Shown here piece after piece: positions 42,857-51,891 of a stretch of DNA of 64,000 nt. Each line of letters begins with the position of its first letter. The stretch's first letter is position 1. The notes beneath the pieces were generated by a model. The model made no database searches and was not told the origin of the DNA. It was given only the letters and a program-made list of their open reading frames with translations. A program made the translations under genes and the position numbers. Origin of the DNA: JANJTB01 sp032027125 (GTDB lineage: Bacteria > Bacteroidota > Ignavibacteria > Kapaibacteriales > UBA2268); contig JAVSMQ010000001.1 of the NCBI GenBank assembly GCA_032027125.1, positions 2,195,689 to 2,259,688 of the forward strand, in the 5' to 3' direction.

Positions 42857-44944
42857 ATGATGGATATTTCTAAGATAAGAAACATAGGTATTGCCGCACA
42901 TATAGATTCAGGCAAAACTACTCTCAGTGAGAGAATTCTATTTTATACGGGTAAAATTCACCAGATTATAGAGATTAGAAGCAAGACGGGTGCCGGTCCT
43001 ACAATGGACTCAATGGATTTGGAAAGAGAGAAAGGTATTACTATTCAGTCTGCTGCAACTTTTTGCGAATGGGATGGATATAATATCAATCTGATTGATA
43101 CTCCCGGTCATATTGACTTTACAGTTGAAGTTGAAAGAGCTTTACGCGTACTTGATGGTGCTGTTATGGTTCTTTGCGGTGTTGCAGGTGTGCAGTCGCA
43201 GTCCATTACTGTTGACCGTCAGATGCGACGCTATAATGTACCCCGTATCGCTTTTATAAACAAGGTTGACCGTGCAGGTGCAAACCCTGACCGTGTTATA
43301 GACCAGCTTCAGGAAAAACTTCATCACAAAACCGTACTGCTTACAATGCCTATTGGCATCGAAGATAGATTTGAAGGAGTTGTTGACCTGATTGCTATGC
43401 AGGCGATTTATTACAAAGGCGCTCACGGCGAAGATATAGTTAAGACAGAAATTCCAGAGCATTTATTAGAAGAAGCAAAAAGACGCCGCGGCGAAATGAT
43501 TGAGGCTCTAAGCGACCACGATGATTCGATTGCCGAAAAATTTCTCGGCGAGGAAGAAGTTTCAGTTGATGAATTAGTTGCTTCAATCCGCAGACAGACT
43601 ATTGCTCTTCACATTACACCTGTTCTGGTCGGAACAGCAAAGATGAACAAAGGAATTCAGACTCTGCTTGATGCTGTTATTGCATACCTGCCTGCACCGG
43701 CTGAAATTCACAACTTTGCTCTTGACCGTGACAATAACGAAGAAAAAATTGAACTTTATTCCGATTCCGATAAGCCTTCTGTTGCTCTTGCTTTCAAACT
43801 CGAAGACGGCAGATACGGTCAGCTTACATATATGAGATTATATCAGGGCACTTTGAAGAAAGGCGATACAATCATCAATTCTTCAAACGGCAAGAAAATG
43901 AAAGTACCACGTCTTGTCAGGATGCACTCAAGCGAAATGCACGAAATCGAACAAGTTGGTTCAGGTGAAATTTTTGCTATGTTTGGTGTTGATTGTGCAT
44001 CAGGTGATACTTTCACCGATAGTGCCGTCAATTACTCAATGACTTCAATGTTTATTGCAAATCCTGTTATTGAACTTGCAGTAGCTCCAAAAGAAAAAGC
44101 CGGTCAGGTTAATTTCTCTAAAGCAATGAACAGATTTCAGAAAGAAGACCCTACATTTAAAGTTTACCGCGATGAAGACAGCGGTGAAACAATTATCAAA
44201 GGTATGGGCGAGCTTCATCTCGAGATTTACATTGAAAGAATTAAACGTGAATATAATTGCGAAGTTATTGTCGGTAAGCCGAAAGTTGCTTACCGTGAAG
44301 CAATTACTAAAACTGCAAATTTTGACTATACACATAAAAAACAAACCGGCGGTTCAGGTCAATACGGTCGTGTTGCCGGAATTCTCGAGCCTCTTACTTT
44401 AGATAGCCCTAATCATTATGAATTTGTAAACAGTATAGTCGGCGGCGCAATTCCTAAAGAATATATCCCCGCCTGCGACAAAGGTTTCAATGAGCAGTTA
44501 CACGAAGGTTTCCTCATAAACCAGCCTATCGTAAACGCTAAGGTGACTTTGAATGACGGTTCGTTCCATGCAGTTGACTCATCGGAATTGGCATTCAAGC
44601 AGGCTGCTAAACAGGCTATGCGTGATTCGCTCGGCAAAGCCGGAACTGTGATTCTCGAACCATTTATGAAACTCGAAACATCAGCACCCGAAGAATTTCA
44701 GGGTGTGATAATCGGGCAGATTAACCAGAGACGCGGACTTATCATAAATACAAGCGTTGATGCTACTTATGTAGTGGTTGAAGCTGAAGTGCCTCTAAAG
44801 GAAATGTTCGGGTATTCATCCGACCTGCGCTCTGCAACTCAGGGCAAAGGCGAATTTACAATGGAATTTTTGAGATACTCACAGGTACCGAAATCCATTC
44901 AGGATGATATTATAAAAGAATATAACGAAAGACAAGGCAAGTAA
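42857..44944 (+). CDS. fusA: Translation elongation factor G, mitochondrial-like type
   Basis: A 695-residue translational GTPase that moves tRNA and mRNA through the ribosome. G1 AHIDSGKTT (residues 14-22), G2 region MDLEREKGITI, G3 DTPGH and G4 NKVD are intact; domains II to V follow with the normal total length. AHIDSGKTT in place of AHIDAGKTT, with VQSQSITVDRQMRRYNVPR, is closer to mitochondrial EF-G1 and the spd-type bacterial EF-G than to canonical fusA. It is encoded alone, away from rpsL, rpsG and tuf, so a second EF-G may exist elsewhere. Confidence 0.93.
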   Translation: MMDISKIRNIGIAAHIDSGKTTLSERILFYTGKIHQIIEIRSKTGAGPTMDSMDLEREKGITIQSAATFCEWDGYNINLIDTPGHIDFTVEVERALRVLDGAVMVLCGVAGVQSQSITVDRQMRRYNVPRIAFINKVDRAGANPDRVIDQLQEKLHHKTVLLTMPIGIEDRFEGVVDLIAMQAIYYKGAHGEDIVKTEIPEHLLEEAKRRRGEMIEALSDHDDSIAEKFLGEEEVSVDELVASIRRQTIALHITPVLVGTAKMNKGIQTLLDAVIAYLPAPAEIHNFALDRDNNEEKIELYSDSDKPSVALAFKLEDGRYGQLTYMRLYQGTLKKGDTIINSSNGKKMKVPRLVRMHSSEMHEIEQVGSGEIFAMFGVDCASGDTFTDSAVNYSMTSMFIANPVIELAVAPKEKAGQVNFSKAMNRFQKEDPTFKVYRDEDSGETIIKGMGELHLEIYIERIKREYNCEVIVGKPKVAYREAITKTANFDYTHKKQTGGSGQYGRVAGILEPLTLDSPNHYEFVNSIVGGAIPKEYIPACDKGFNEQLHEGFLINQPIVNAKVTLNDGSFHAVDSSELAFKQAAKQAMRDSLGKAGTVILEPFMKLETSAPEEFQGVIIGQINQRRGLIINTSVDATYVVVEAEVPLKEMFGYSSDLRSATQGKGEFTMEFLRYSQVPKSIQDDIIKEYNERQGK

Positions 44945-44966
44945 TATAAAGCCTGAATTAAATTCA

Positions 44967-45000
44967 AACAGCCCTGAATCAGTAATGACTCAGGGCTGTT
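44967..45000 (+). terminator. fusA terminator
   Basis: AACAGCCCTGA and TCAGGGCTGTT form an 11-bp stem with a 12-base loop, followed by TTTTTAG. It begins 22 bases after the fusA stop. Confidence 0.88.
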
Positions 45001-45153
45001 TTTAGTTTAGAATGGATGACTCCATTTACTGACTTATAACAATTTAAACCTGCATTACTTCATGTGGTTGTCTTTAACAGACTATTCCACTATCCAGCCT
45101 TGTTAGTATGTTCTAACCCTATTGTAACTCTCCACGCCGGGCAAACTAAAAAA

Positions 45154-45184
45154 AGCCCCTAATCAAATAAATTGATTAGGGGCT
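45154..45184 (-). terminator. Terminator of the OmpA gene
   Basis: On the minus strand AGCCCCTAATCA pairs with TGATTAGGGGCT, followed by TTTTTTAG. It lies about 25 bases after the stop at 45207. The 150 bases between the two terminators hold no gene. Confidence 0.85.
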
Positions 45185-45206
45185 GATAAATTGTCTGCAA
45201 ATATAA

Positions 45207-46382
45207 TTAATTGCTTCTAAAGAATTCCACTCTGCGGTTTTTCTGTCTGTTGGCTTCAGTATTATTTGGTAATAATGGTTCATCAGGACCTGCACCTCGT
45301 GTTGTAAGTCTTGATTCGGCAATACCACGGTCAACAAGCCATTTTTTAACTGCTTCTGCTCTTTCGGTCGAAAGTTTGATGTTATCTTCACGCTCACCAA
45401 CATCATCAGTGTGCCCGACAATGTCAAAAGTAGTTCCGGGAATCTTCTTCATAGCAACCAAAGCATTATTGAGAATTTTTTCAGAAGTCGGGTTAATATC
45501 AGATTTACCGGTAGCAAATTCAATATTTTTCATAATGATTTTCTCACCAACTCCGATATTCAGAATATCATCATCTGCATCAAGTGGATTGGCTCCGTAT
45601 TTAACTTCGACACCGTCTCTAATACCGCCGCCGTCTGTATCAGGGTCACGTGGATTGGTTTTGTATTCATTTACTTCTTCACCATCAAGTAATCCATCAC
45701 CGTCAGTATCGGGATTGTAAGGGTCAGTTCCGAGCTTAGTTTCTTCTTCATCACTCAATCCGTCACTATCAGAATCTTTTGCAAAACGAGCAACAACATA
45801 ATGCACACCGAGTCTTGAAACCCAGTTACCGTCATTAATGTCATCATAAACAGGATTAAGATTATCAGTAAGAGTGAAATGAACACCTGCACTTAATTCA
45901 ACACCCCAGTTGTAATCAATCTGGTAATTCACACCCAGACCAACAGGAAATGTTACAGTTGTACCGCTATTTTCCTTATAATCTCTATTGAGGGCATAAG
46001 GTGATTCAATACTGTACATCATTGCACCTATGCCGCCAAAAACATAAGGCTGCCAAACAAGATTATTGCCAAAGGCATATCTTAATTTTAATTCGGGTAC
46101 AATGTATGAAGTAGTGTACTGTGAAAAAGCCTGGGGATTTGATTTCGAACTGTTGGTATAATAAGAAAATGACAATTCAGGGCTTAATCCCCATAATAAA
46201 CCATTATTAAATACACCAAAAGCAGAAAATAACGGACCGATTTCTCTGTCCCCCGGGATAGCTTCATTAACTCCGCGAGTTAAACCAACACCAACACCTA
46301 CAACTATATTACGTTCCTGAGAAAGTAATTCGGTTGTTATTAAGGTGGACAATACTAATAGAAATAGACACTTTTTAAACAT
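45207..46382 (-). CDS. OmpA-family outer-membrane protein with TSP3 repeats
   Basis: A 391-residue protein. A signal peptide (MFKKCLFLLVLSTLITTELL) precedes an N-terminal beta-barrel (about 22-205). Then come three calcium-binding thrombospondin type 3 repeats (DSDGLSDEEE, DTDGDGLLDGEE, DTDGGGIRDG) at about 208-270. The OmpA peptidoglycan-binding domain follows, with NIEFATGKSDI, FDIVGHTDDVG and LSTERAEAVKKWL, ending RRVEFFRSN. It ties the outer membrane to the cell wall, as OmpA/OprF proteins do. Confidence 0.93.
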   Translation of the reverse strand: MFKKCLFLLVLSTLITTELLSQERNIVVGVGVGLTRGVNEAIPGDREIGPLFSAFGVFNNGLLWGLSPELSFSYYTNSSKSNPQAFSQYTTSYIVPELKLRYAFGNNLVWQPYVFGGIGAMMYSIESPYALNRDYKENSGTTVTFPVGLGVNYQIDYNWGVELSAGVHFTLTDNLNPVYDDINDGNWVSRLGVHYVVARFAKDSDSDGLSDEEETKLGTDPYNPDTDGDGLLDGEEVNEYKTNPRDPDTDGGGIRDGVEVKYGANPLDADDDILNIGVGEKIIMKNIEFATGKSDINPTSEKILNNALVAMKKIPGTTFDIVGHTDDVGEREDNIKLSTERAEAVKKWLVDRGIAESRLTTRGAGPDEPLLPNNTEANRQKNRRVEFFRSN

Positions 46383-46423
46383 ATAATATTTTCCTAAAGT
46401 AAAACAAAAAATATTTGACGAAA

Positions 46424-46622
46424 CTAAATTAATATAGTTTCAAAATTTATTCTCATTGCTTTTAGCACATCTGTTGCATTTATTGATGCCACTTCAAAAT
46501 TACCAACAGTTTCAACTATTATTGCTTTAATTCCCGGTTGTTCAAGTTTAATTTGCCTAAACAAATTATTATGAATTTCATTTAAGGCATAATTACTTAA
46601 TAATACTACAATTAAAAAAATT
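46424..46622 (-). pseudogene. Possible gene remnant without a start
   Basis: An open frame of about 63 codons reads FLIVVLLSNYALNEIHNNLF and later IKAIIVETVGNFEVASINAT, ending before a TAG. The start side looks like half of a signal peptide but no ATG, GTG or TTG precedes it after the nearest stop. It may be a decayed gene or chance. Confidence 0.25.
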
Positions 46623-46679
46623 CAGTAATTTAAATAATCGAATTAAATCAAACAAAATTTATATGATATTATTTTGAGA

Positions 46680-47888
46680 TTATAACTTTACAGAAAGATT
46701 CAATCCTAAATACTCTTTCACAAATTTTTCACCATAAGTATGAGACCTTTCTATTTGCGAAATTGAAAACGTAAGGTCAGCTTGATTATAAAAATCTCTA
46801 AAAAAAATATCATCTGAGTAATAATATATTATTTTTGCAAGACCTTTGAAACTAAATTCAAATCCGCTTGTTTTCATATCATTCATTATTAAAACATTAC
46901 TTCCTATTGAATAACTGAAGGTTTCGAAAAATGAAAAACGGAATCCATGATGCGATTCAACATAACCTGAATGATTTAATAATATCAAATTATCAATTAT
47001 ATTTAAATCGCCGAACATTCCGGTATAACTGAATCCGTTTATATCCCTTCTAACCAGCATTGAAGAAGCTGATGCCGACCAATCAATATTCAAATATTTA
47101 ATTTGAAAATTTTCGTTAATATTTTTAATACCCACAGAAATTGAATAGCCTAATGAATTCATCCGTGGAAGCGGGTCTTCCTTTTCTCCGACTATCAAAT
47201 CTTCCCCAACATTTAATAAAGCCATTCCAAGTGAACAATCTAAATCAGCAGCCAATTTATCTGCCAACTTATAGTCCTGAACAACAGGGATTTTTGCCAA
47301 AATACCAATGTCAAGTGCATTAGTATTTCCGGTATTTGAAGAACGACTGCCGGTTATTTCACTTAATTCTGAATTGATTAATTTATAAGTTAATCCGAAT
47401 GACAACAAAGCATAATATTCATAAGATGCTCCTATAGAAAATTCATTGGATGATTCATTCATAGTAAAATCACCTATTACTTTACCACTATCATTATATC
47501 TCGTAAATTGAATATCACTGGCTGATCTTCTTATATAAGAAACTCCTGCTAACAATGGAATATTATTAATACTATCAAGTTCATAACCAAGATTAATTCC
47601 AAAATTTCTTAATGGAATTGGGTTTTTAAATGAATTACTAGCAGGAGTTTCGTTAAAATTATAAGAAATCAAGAAATTATTACTTCTAACATTGAACCCT
47701 AAATGAGCAGGATTATATATTATTGATGTAGCATCATTAACGGGTAAAGCAACTCCGGCATCCCCCATAGCAACTAATACCGGAGATGATCCATTCATTA
47801 ACAAAGTTGCACCATAGCCTCCTCCTTGAGACCATAATAAATTTGCTGAAAAGACTAGGAATACCAAACAAATTCCAAAAAACTTCAT
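46680..47888 (-). CDS. PorV/PorQ-like outer-membrane protein
   Basis: A 402-residue predicted beta-barrel with a signal peptide (MKFFGICLVFLVFSANLLWS). The N-terminal mature motif VLVAMGDAGVALPVNDATSI, then IYNPAHLGF, is the PorV/PorQ hallmark (GDAG...DAT...YNPA). The remaining sequence alternates amphipathic strands and ends EYLGLNLSVKL. It may serve type IX secretion or fatty-acid-type transport. Monocistronic. Confidence 0.75.
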   Translation of the reverse strand: MKFFGICLVFLVFSANLLWSQGGGYGATLLMNGSSPVLVAMGDAGVALPVNDATSIIYNPAHLGFNVRSNNFLISYNFNETPASNSFKNPIPLRNFGINLGYELDSINNIPLLAGVSYIRRSASDIQFTRYNDSGKVIGDFTMNESSNEFSIGASYEYYALLSFGLTYKLINSELSEITGSRSSNTGNTNALDIGILAKIPVVQDYKLADKLAADLDCSLGMALLNVGEDLIVGEKEDPLPRMNSLGYSISVGIKNINENFQIKYLNIDWSASASSMLVRRDINGFSYTGMFGDLNIIDNLILLNHSGYVESHHGFRFSFFETFSYSIGSNVLIMNDMKTSGFEFSFKGLAKIIYYYSDDIFFRDFYNQADLTFSISQIERSHTYGEKFVKEYLGLNLSVKL

Positions 47889-48080
47889 AACTGTTACCTT
47901 TTTATGTTAAAAAACTATTCTTATTTTATAAATTACATCTATTAAAATATCTGAATTTGAAATATCAATTTAATTTTAAAAATACTTTAGATTCTTGTTT
48001 TGTTGATATCATTTAAATGAAATAAACATCGTCGTATTCCAGAATACAAATATAATCATTTTTGATTTTTTAAATATTTT

Positions 48081-50048
48081 TTATTTTACAGAAAACTCAA
48101 CCTGAATTACTCCTCTGCTGTCAAGATTTGAGTTAATCTGTTCATAGCCGCTGCCAAGTTTATCAGTATCGTTTTTAATAGTTGCCAGATAATTCACATA
48201 AATTTTCATAAAGTCGAATGGTTTATATTCGCAGCCGAAAATTACACGCGAGCCTCTGCCGTATAAAGCAGATGACATCATAATACCCGGCATAGAATAT
48301 TCATACTGATAAATTGCAGATGAAAAATTATCTGTCGAGAAAAGTGTATATCTTGCTGATAATTTCAAATTCTCTAGCACTTTCCATCGCAAGTCAAGAA
48401 ATGACAAAAAGCCTTCGCCGGTACCGACATTAAATTCATTTGTATAATTCGCATATTCAGTTCTGAGTCTGAATGTCAAGTCCGCTATCGGTTCGTTTGT
48501 AAATTCTAACCTTATTGAACTTTTCGTGCCGGTACCTACCAATCTTTCTGTATTTTCATTTGTAATTGCATCGGTTTTTGAATCACGTCTTAATCTAATC
48601 GTAAAACTGCTTTTTCTTTCCGGTTTATAAACAGCTTCAACAAATAAATCCATACCTCTGACCACAGCAGGAACCGTATAAGTACTACCGATTGATGAAA
48701 ATATATCTGCAAAAAATGAAACGTTCAGCTTTTTTGATGCTTTAATTGTAAATGCGGTATAAATTCCACGCTCATTTGCTGGAGAGGAAAATTCGCCGAA
48801 ATGTGAACCGTAAGGCGACCTAAAATCCTTATCAATATATCGTCCCGCAAAGGCAAATTCAATTTCTGGAGTGGAATGGACAAATCCGGCTCTGAAAAAT
48901 TTGTTAGAATTTGCATCAAGAGCAAATTCACCTCCGAGCATATTTGTACCAAGCATATAACCGAAGTATGAGGATAAAAGATTCCCCTGTTTTCCTTTGA
49001 AAGATGATGAAGATTCTGAAATAACCGGATGTGAATAATTCAATCTTAATGCGCTAACTCCAAATTTCAGACCATCCATAGTGCTTAACTCAAAATTTGC
49101 ACCGATTGCTTCTTCGTTCAGTAAATCTTTCTTGGCAAGTTCATTTTCTGTGCGGTAGTAACCTGATGTATAAATTGATGTTACTTCCATTAATGCAGAA
49201 TCAACCGTAGCAGACTTTTTATGATTAGAATAAAATCCTGAAATACGTAAATCAATATCTTTTCTTAAATTGAGAGAAGTTTGGGCAGATATTCCTCTGA
49301 AATGGGCAAAATCAAGACTTGAACGATATGGAGAAATACCCGAACCATAATTAAGAACAGGCGAGATTACTTCCGAACCTTTGCGATTGGCAAACTGCCG
49401 CCAGAGTAATGAACCCATACCGTAATCTGCATAAAAATCTCCAGCAATAATTCTGCTTTTGCCGTTATCATATCGCGCATAACCGGCAGTAAACTCATTG
49501 AAATCCGGCTCTCCTGCATTTTTATTGATGACTGCTCCTACTTCGATATCCGAATAAAAGCCTGTAATCCGGTTATATATATCAATTCCATTGCCCAAAT
49601 ATTTATTCTCCGAAATACCCCGCACATCTTCAAATCTATGGTTATATCTTGAACGGTAGTTAAATCCTTTTCGGATAATTTCCCCACTAAACGGTAAATT
49701 TACAGTACAGACATCAAGCAGAATTTCAGCTTCGGGACTCAATCCTATAATATCAGCAATCCTGTTATTTTTGATTTCAGGTTCTTTCATTACAAGGTCA
49801 ATAATTCCCCGAGCATTCATTATGGAAATTCCGGGGAGGCTTGCAAGCTCGTCTGCGTCAATATCGCGAAGATTCATCGGATAGTCGCGATAGTACTCAA
49901 TTAAATCAAGTTCAGGCGAGGAATATGTCTCTTCACCGATATTTTCAATTAAGTTTTCGATTGTAACGTCATCTTGAGCAACTGCCGACGTCTTAATGAC
50001 AAGCAGACAGAAAATTGACAAATATATAAATCTTGCAAATGAAAACAT
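48081..50048 (-). CDS. Helix-hairpin-helix outer-membrane beta-barrel protein
   Basis: A 655-residue exported protein. The signal peptide is MFSFARFIYLSIFCLLVIK. Residues about 55-115 hold a ComEA-like helix-hairpin-helix region (NLRDIDADELASLPGISIMN and IADIIGLSPEAE), and the rest, from about 125, is a large beta-barrel with features such as GDFYADYGMGSLLWR and a final strand VIQVEFSVK. This architecture recurs in Bacteroidota, where a role in DNA uptake or surface binding is only supposed. Its start overlaps a divergent gene by 10 bases. Confidence 0.82.
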   Translation of the reverse strand: MFSFARFIYLSIFCLLVIKTSAVAQDDVTIENLIENIGEETYSSPELDLIEYYRDYPMNLRDIDADELASLPGISIMNARGIIDLVMKEPEIKNNRIADIIGLSPEAEILLDVCTVNLPFSGEIIRKGFNYRSRYNHRFEDVRGISENKYLGNGIDIYNRITGFYSDIEVGAVINKNAGEPDFNEFTAGYARYDNGKSRIIAGDFYADYGMGSLLWRQFANRKGSEVISPVLNYGSGISPYRSSLDFAHFRGISAQTSLNLRKDIDLRISGFYSNHKKSATVDSALMEVTSIYTSGYYRTENELAKKDLLNEEAIGANFELSTMDGLKFGVSALRLNYSHPVISESSSSFKGKQGNLLSSYFGYMLGTNMLGGEFALDANSNKFFRAGFVHSTPEIEFAFAGRYIDKDFRSPYGSHFGEFSSPANERGIYTAFTIKASKKLNVSFFADIFSSIGSTYTVPAVVRGMDLFVEAVYKPERKSSFTIRLRRDSKTDAITNENTERLVGTGTKSSIRLEFTNEPIADLTFRLRTEYANYTNEFNVGTGEGFLSFLDLRWKVLENLKLSARYTLFSTDNFSSAIYQYEYSMPGIMMSSALYGRGSRVIFGCEYKPFDFMKIYVNYLATIKNDTDKLGSGYEQINSNLDSRGVIQVEFSVK

Positions 50049-50563
50049 ATATAATTGATGCTTTAAATGTAATACATATCAGTCCAAATCTGAGACAGCT
50101 TCTGAACAACTCGAAAGAGAACGCTGTTTCGGCTCTTTGCAGTGAGATTTCAGGCTACCTGAAGCGATATCCTTCATACAAGGCGATGATTATTATTGAC
50201 GGTGCTGCCGGCAATCTAAATAAATATAATCAAAATATATCACTCATCGAATCGCAAAATAACACAGCCGACAATAAAATCAAAGAAATAATTGAAAAAA
50301 GTCAAAATAAATCTTCATTTATAGTTGTAAGCAATGATACGGAGGTTTATAATTATGCAAAAATGAATGTTGTAACTGTAATGACATCAACCGATTTTAT
50401 AAAAATAATCTCGGAATATTCCCCAAATGTGCCTATTAATTCAAAAGGAAATTCATCGGGAAAGCGAAACAAAAAGGAAAAACCAAATTCCCCAACAAAA
50501 AAAGAAATGCTCGAATTTAAAGAACTTTTCAGCCATAAAGATAATTTGGATATTGGTTATTGA
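50039..50563 (+). CDS. YacP-like NYN/PIN-domain ribonuclease candidate
   Basis: A 174-residue protein from the ATG at 50039 (an in-frame TTG at 50033 adds two residues). The fold is that of NYN/YacP (Rae1-like) nucleases: YIIDALNVIHIS with the first Asp, MIIIDGAAG with the second, and FIVVSNDTEVYNYAK with the third. The C-terminal tail is basic (GKRNKKEKPNSPTKK) and may bind RNA. YacP/Rae1 proteins act on ribosome-bound mRNA in Firmicutes; the role here is inferred. Divergent from the barrel gene with overlapping starts. Confidence 0.7.
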   Translation: MKTYIIDALNVIHISPNLRQLLNNSKENAVSALCSEISGYLKRYPSYKAMIIIDGAAGNLNKYNQNISLIESQNNTADNKIKEIIEKSQNKSSFIVVSNDTEVYNYAKMNVVTVMTSTDFIKIISEYSPNVPINSKGNSSGKRNKKEKPNSPTKKEMLEFKELFSHKDNLDIGY

Positions 50564-50573
50564 GTAGTAATAT

Positions 50574-51056
50574 TTAAATCGGTTTTTCACCATTTTGAAT
50601 CAAAATATTATTTAATAATTTTTTTGAAAAATATCGTTCATTTTCAAGCCATTTTTTAAAAACAGGTTCTAAGTTATTAAGAAATCCTTTTTGTTTTGCT
50701 TGAATAAGTAATCCTATTGAACCAATACAGTTTACATTAAAAGATTCAGCAATTATTCGTGCTTTGTTATCATCAATTAATAAATAATCAGCGTTCAATT
50801 CTTCATAAAGAATGACCGATTCGGATTCACCATAGTCCATAATTACTGAAAGATAATTTCTGGATTTTATATTAACAATATGCTCCTTCAAACTAATAAG
50901 CAACTTTTTATCAAATTCAGTGTTTTCATATTCCTGAAGTTCTTCCCAAACTGCATTAGGAATAAAATAATCATCAAATAATTTGCCTATTAAGTCAATA
51001 TGCCCAGCAATACCAAGTGATATTAATGCACCTGTATCTGCTATAATAATTTTCAT
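50574..51056 (-). CDS. DUF3368 PIN-domain toxin
   Basis: A 160-residue PIN-like protein: IIADTGALISLG with the first Asp, DYGESESVILYEE with acidic residues, and YLLIDDNKARIIAES with the final Asp pair. This is the DUF3368 type, which pairs with UPF0175 antitoxins. It is expected to cleave RNA. It begins directly after the stop of the UPF0175 gene. All catalytic acids look present, so this pair may be active. Confidence 0.87.
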   Translation of the reverse strand: MKIIIADTGALISLGIAGHIDLIGKLFDDYFIPNAVWEELQEYENTEFDKKLLISLKEHIVNIKSRNYLSVIMDYGESESVILYEELNADYLLIDDNKARIIAESFNVNCIGSIGLLIQAKQKGFLNNLEPVFKKWLENERYFSKKLLNNILIQNGEKPI

Positions 51057-51326
51057 TTATTTTAAATCCATCAATTTTTTGGCATCCAACATTATTTGAG
51101 ATGTGTTAAGCTGCGAAACGGGAATTTTATTTTTTGCAAGTGCCTTTTCAAATTCGTATCTCGTCAGACCTGATAATTGTATAGCTTTTCCAATTGTCAG
51201 CTTACCTTTTTGAAACAGCATTAAAGCAATTGCAGTTTGAAAATCAGATTTCAAATCCTGTTCAGTCTCATTCAAAGCAACGAGAAAATCTGAAGGTATA
51301 TCAATCGGTATTGTAATTGTACTCAT
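51057..51326 (-). CDS. UPF0175 antitoxin
   Basis: An 89-residue UPF0175 protein: TIPIDIPSDFLVALNETEQD, then LKSDFQTAIALMLFQKGKLT and GKAIQLSGLTRYEFEKAL, a helix-turn-helix. The C-terminus ILDAKKLMDLK-like tail likely binds the toxin. The TAA stop is immediately followed by the toxin ATG. Antitoxin first is the normal order. Confidence 0.87.
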   Translation of the reverse strand: MSTITIPIDIPSDFLVALNETEQDLKSDFQTAIALMLFQKGKLTIGKAIQLSGLTRYEFEKALAKNKIPVSQLNTSQIMLDAKKLMDLK

Positions 51327-51419
51327 TTTTATAGCATTTTTATTTAAGAATTAATTATATTATAAAATCGAAATTGGTTAAATTAAATTGCATAAACAGT
51401 TGATAATTCAATTACTTTT

Positions 51420-51656
51420 TTAGCTTTCAAACTGTCTCCTGTTACTCCGGCGATTAGAAATTAAGTTATCAGTCAGTTCACTGAAAATATCGGCATCCAT
51501 TTTATTCCAGGTACCCGCATAAGAAAGAATTTTTTCTTTACGGCTTGATTTTTTTTCAAGTTTTGAGACAAATTCACTCAATTCATCCAGTTTTTCAGAT
51601 GGAATTAGTTTTATTCTTTTTAGAATTTGACTGCGTATTTGAGTTTCAGCTATCAT
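51420..51656 (-). CDS. Orphan VapB/MazE-type antitoxin
   Basis: A 78-residue protein: QILKRIKLIPSEKLDELSEF forms the N-terminal helix seen in bacteroidetal antitoxins, and the C-terminus AGTWNKMDADIFSELTDNLI followed by SNRRSNRRQF is the usual toxin-binding tail. A PIN toxin should follow, but the next 90 bases hold no PIN-like frame. It is probably a solitary antitoxin. Confidence 0.65.
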   Translation of the reverse strand: MIAETQIRSQILKRIKLIPSEKLDELSEFVSKLEKKSSRKEKILSYAGTWNKMDADIFSELTDNLISNRRSNRRQFES

Positions 51657-51825
51657 TCTCCTGCCTTTTATCTAACTTTAAATGCTATTATAATATCTTG
51701 ATAAACGCATAATTCTTGCATTTAGTATTATTTAATACTGTAAGAATTACAACATTTTACTTAATAAATCTTTTCAGTTTTAAAGATGATTTGGAAATTG
51801 ACTATTAAGAGTATTATTTAAAAAA

Positions 51826-51854
51826 ATGCCATCGGAATATATTCCCGACGGCAT
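51826..51854 (-). terminator. Terminator of the lipoprotein gene
   Basis: On the minus strand ATGCCGTCGGGAAT pairs with ATTCCGATGGCAT (one bulge), followed by TTTTTTTAAAT. It lies 38 bases after the stop at 51892. Confidence 0.8.
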
Positions 51855-51891
51855 TTATTTATAAACATTAAATATAAAATAAACCAACCAA

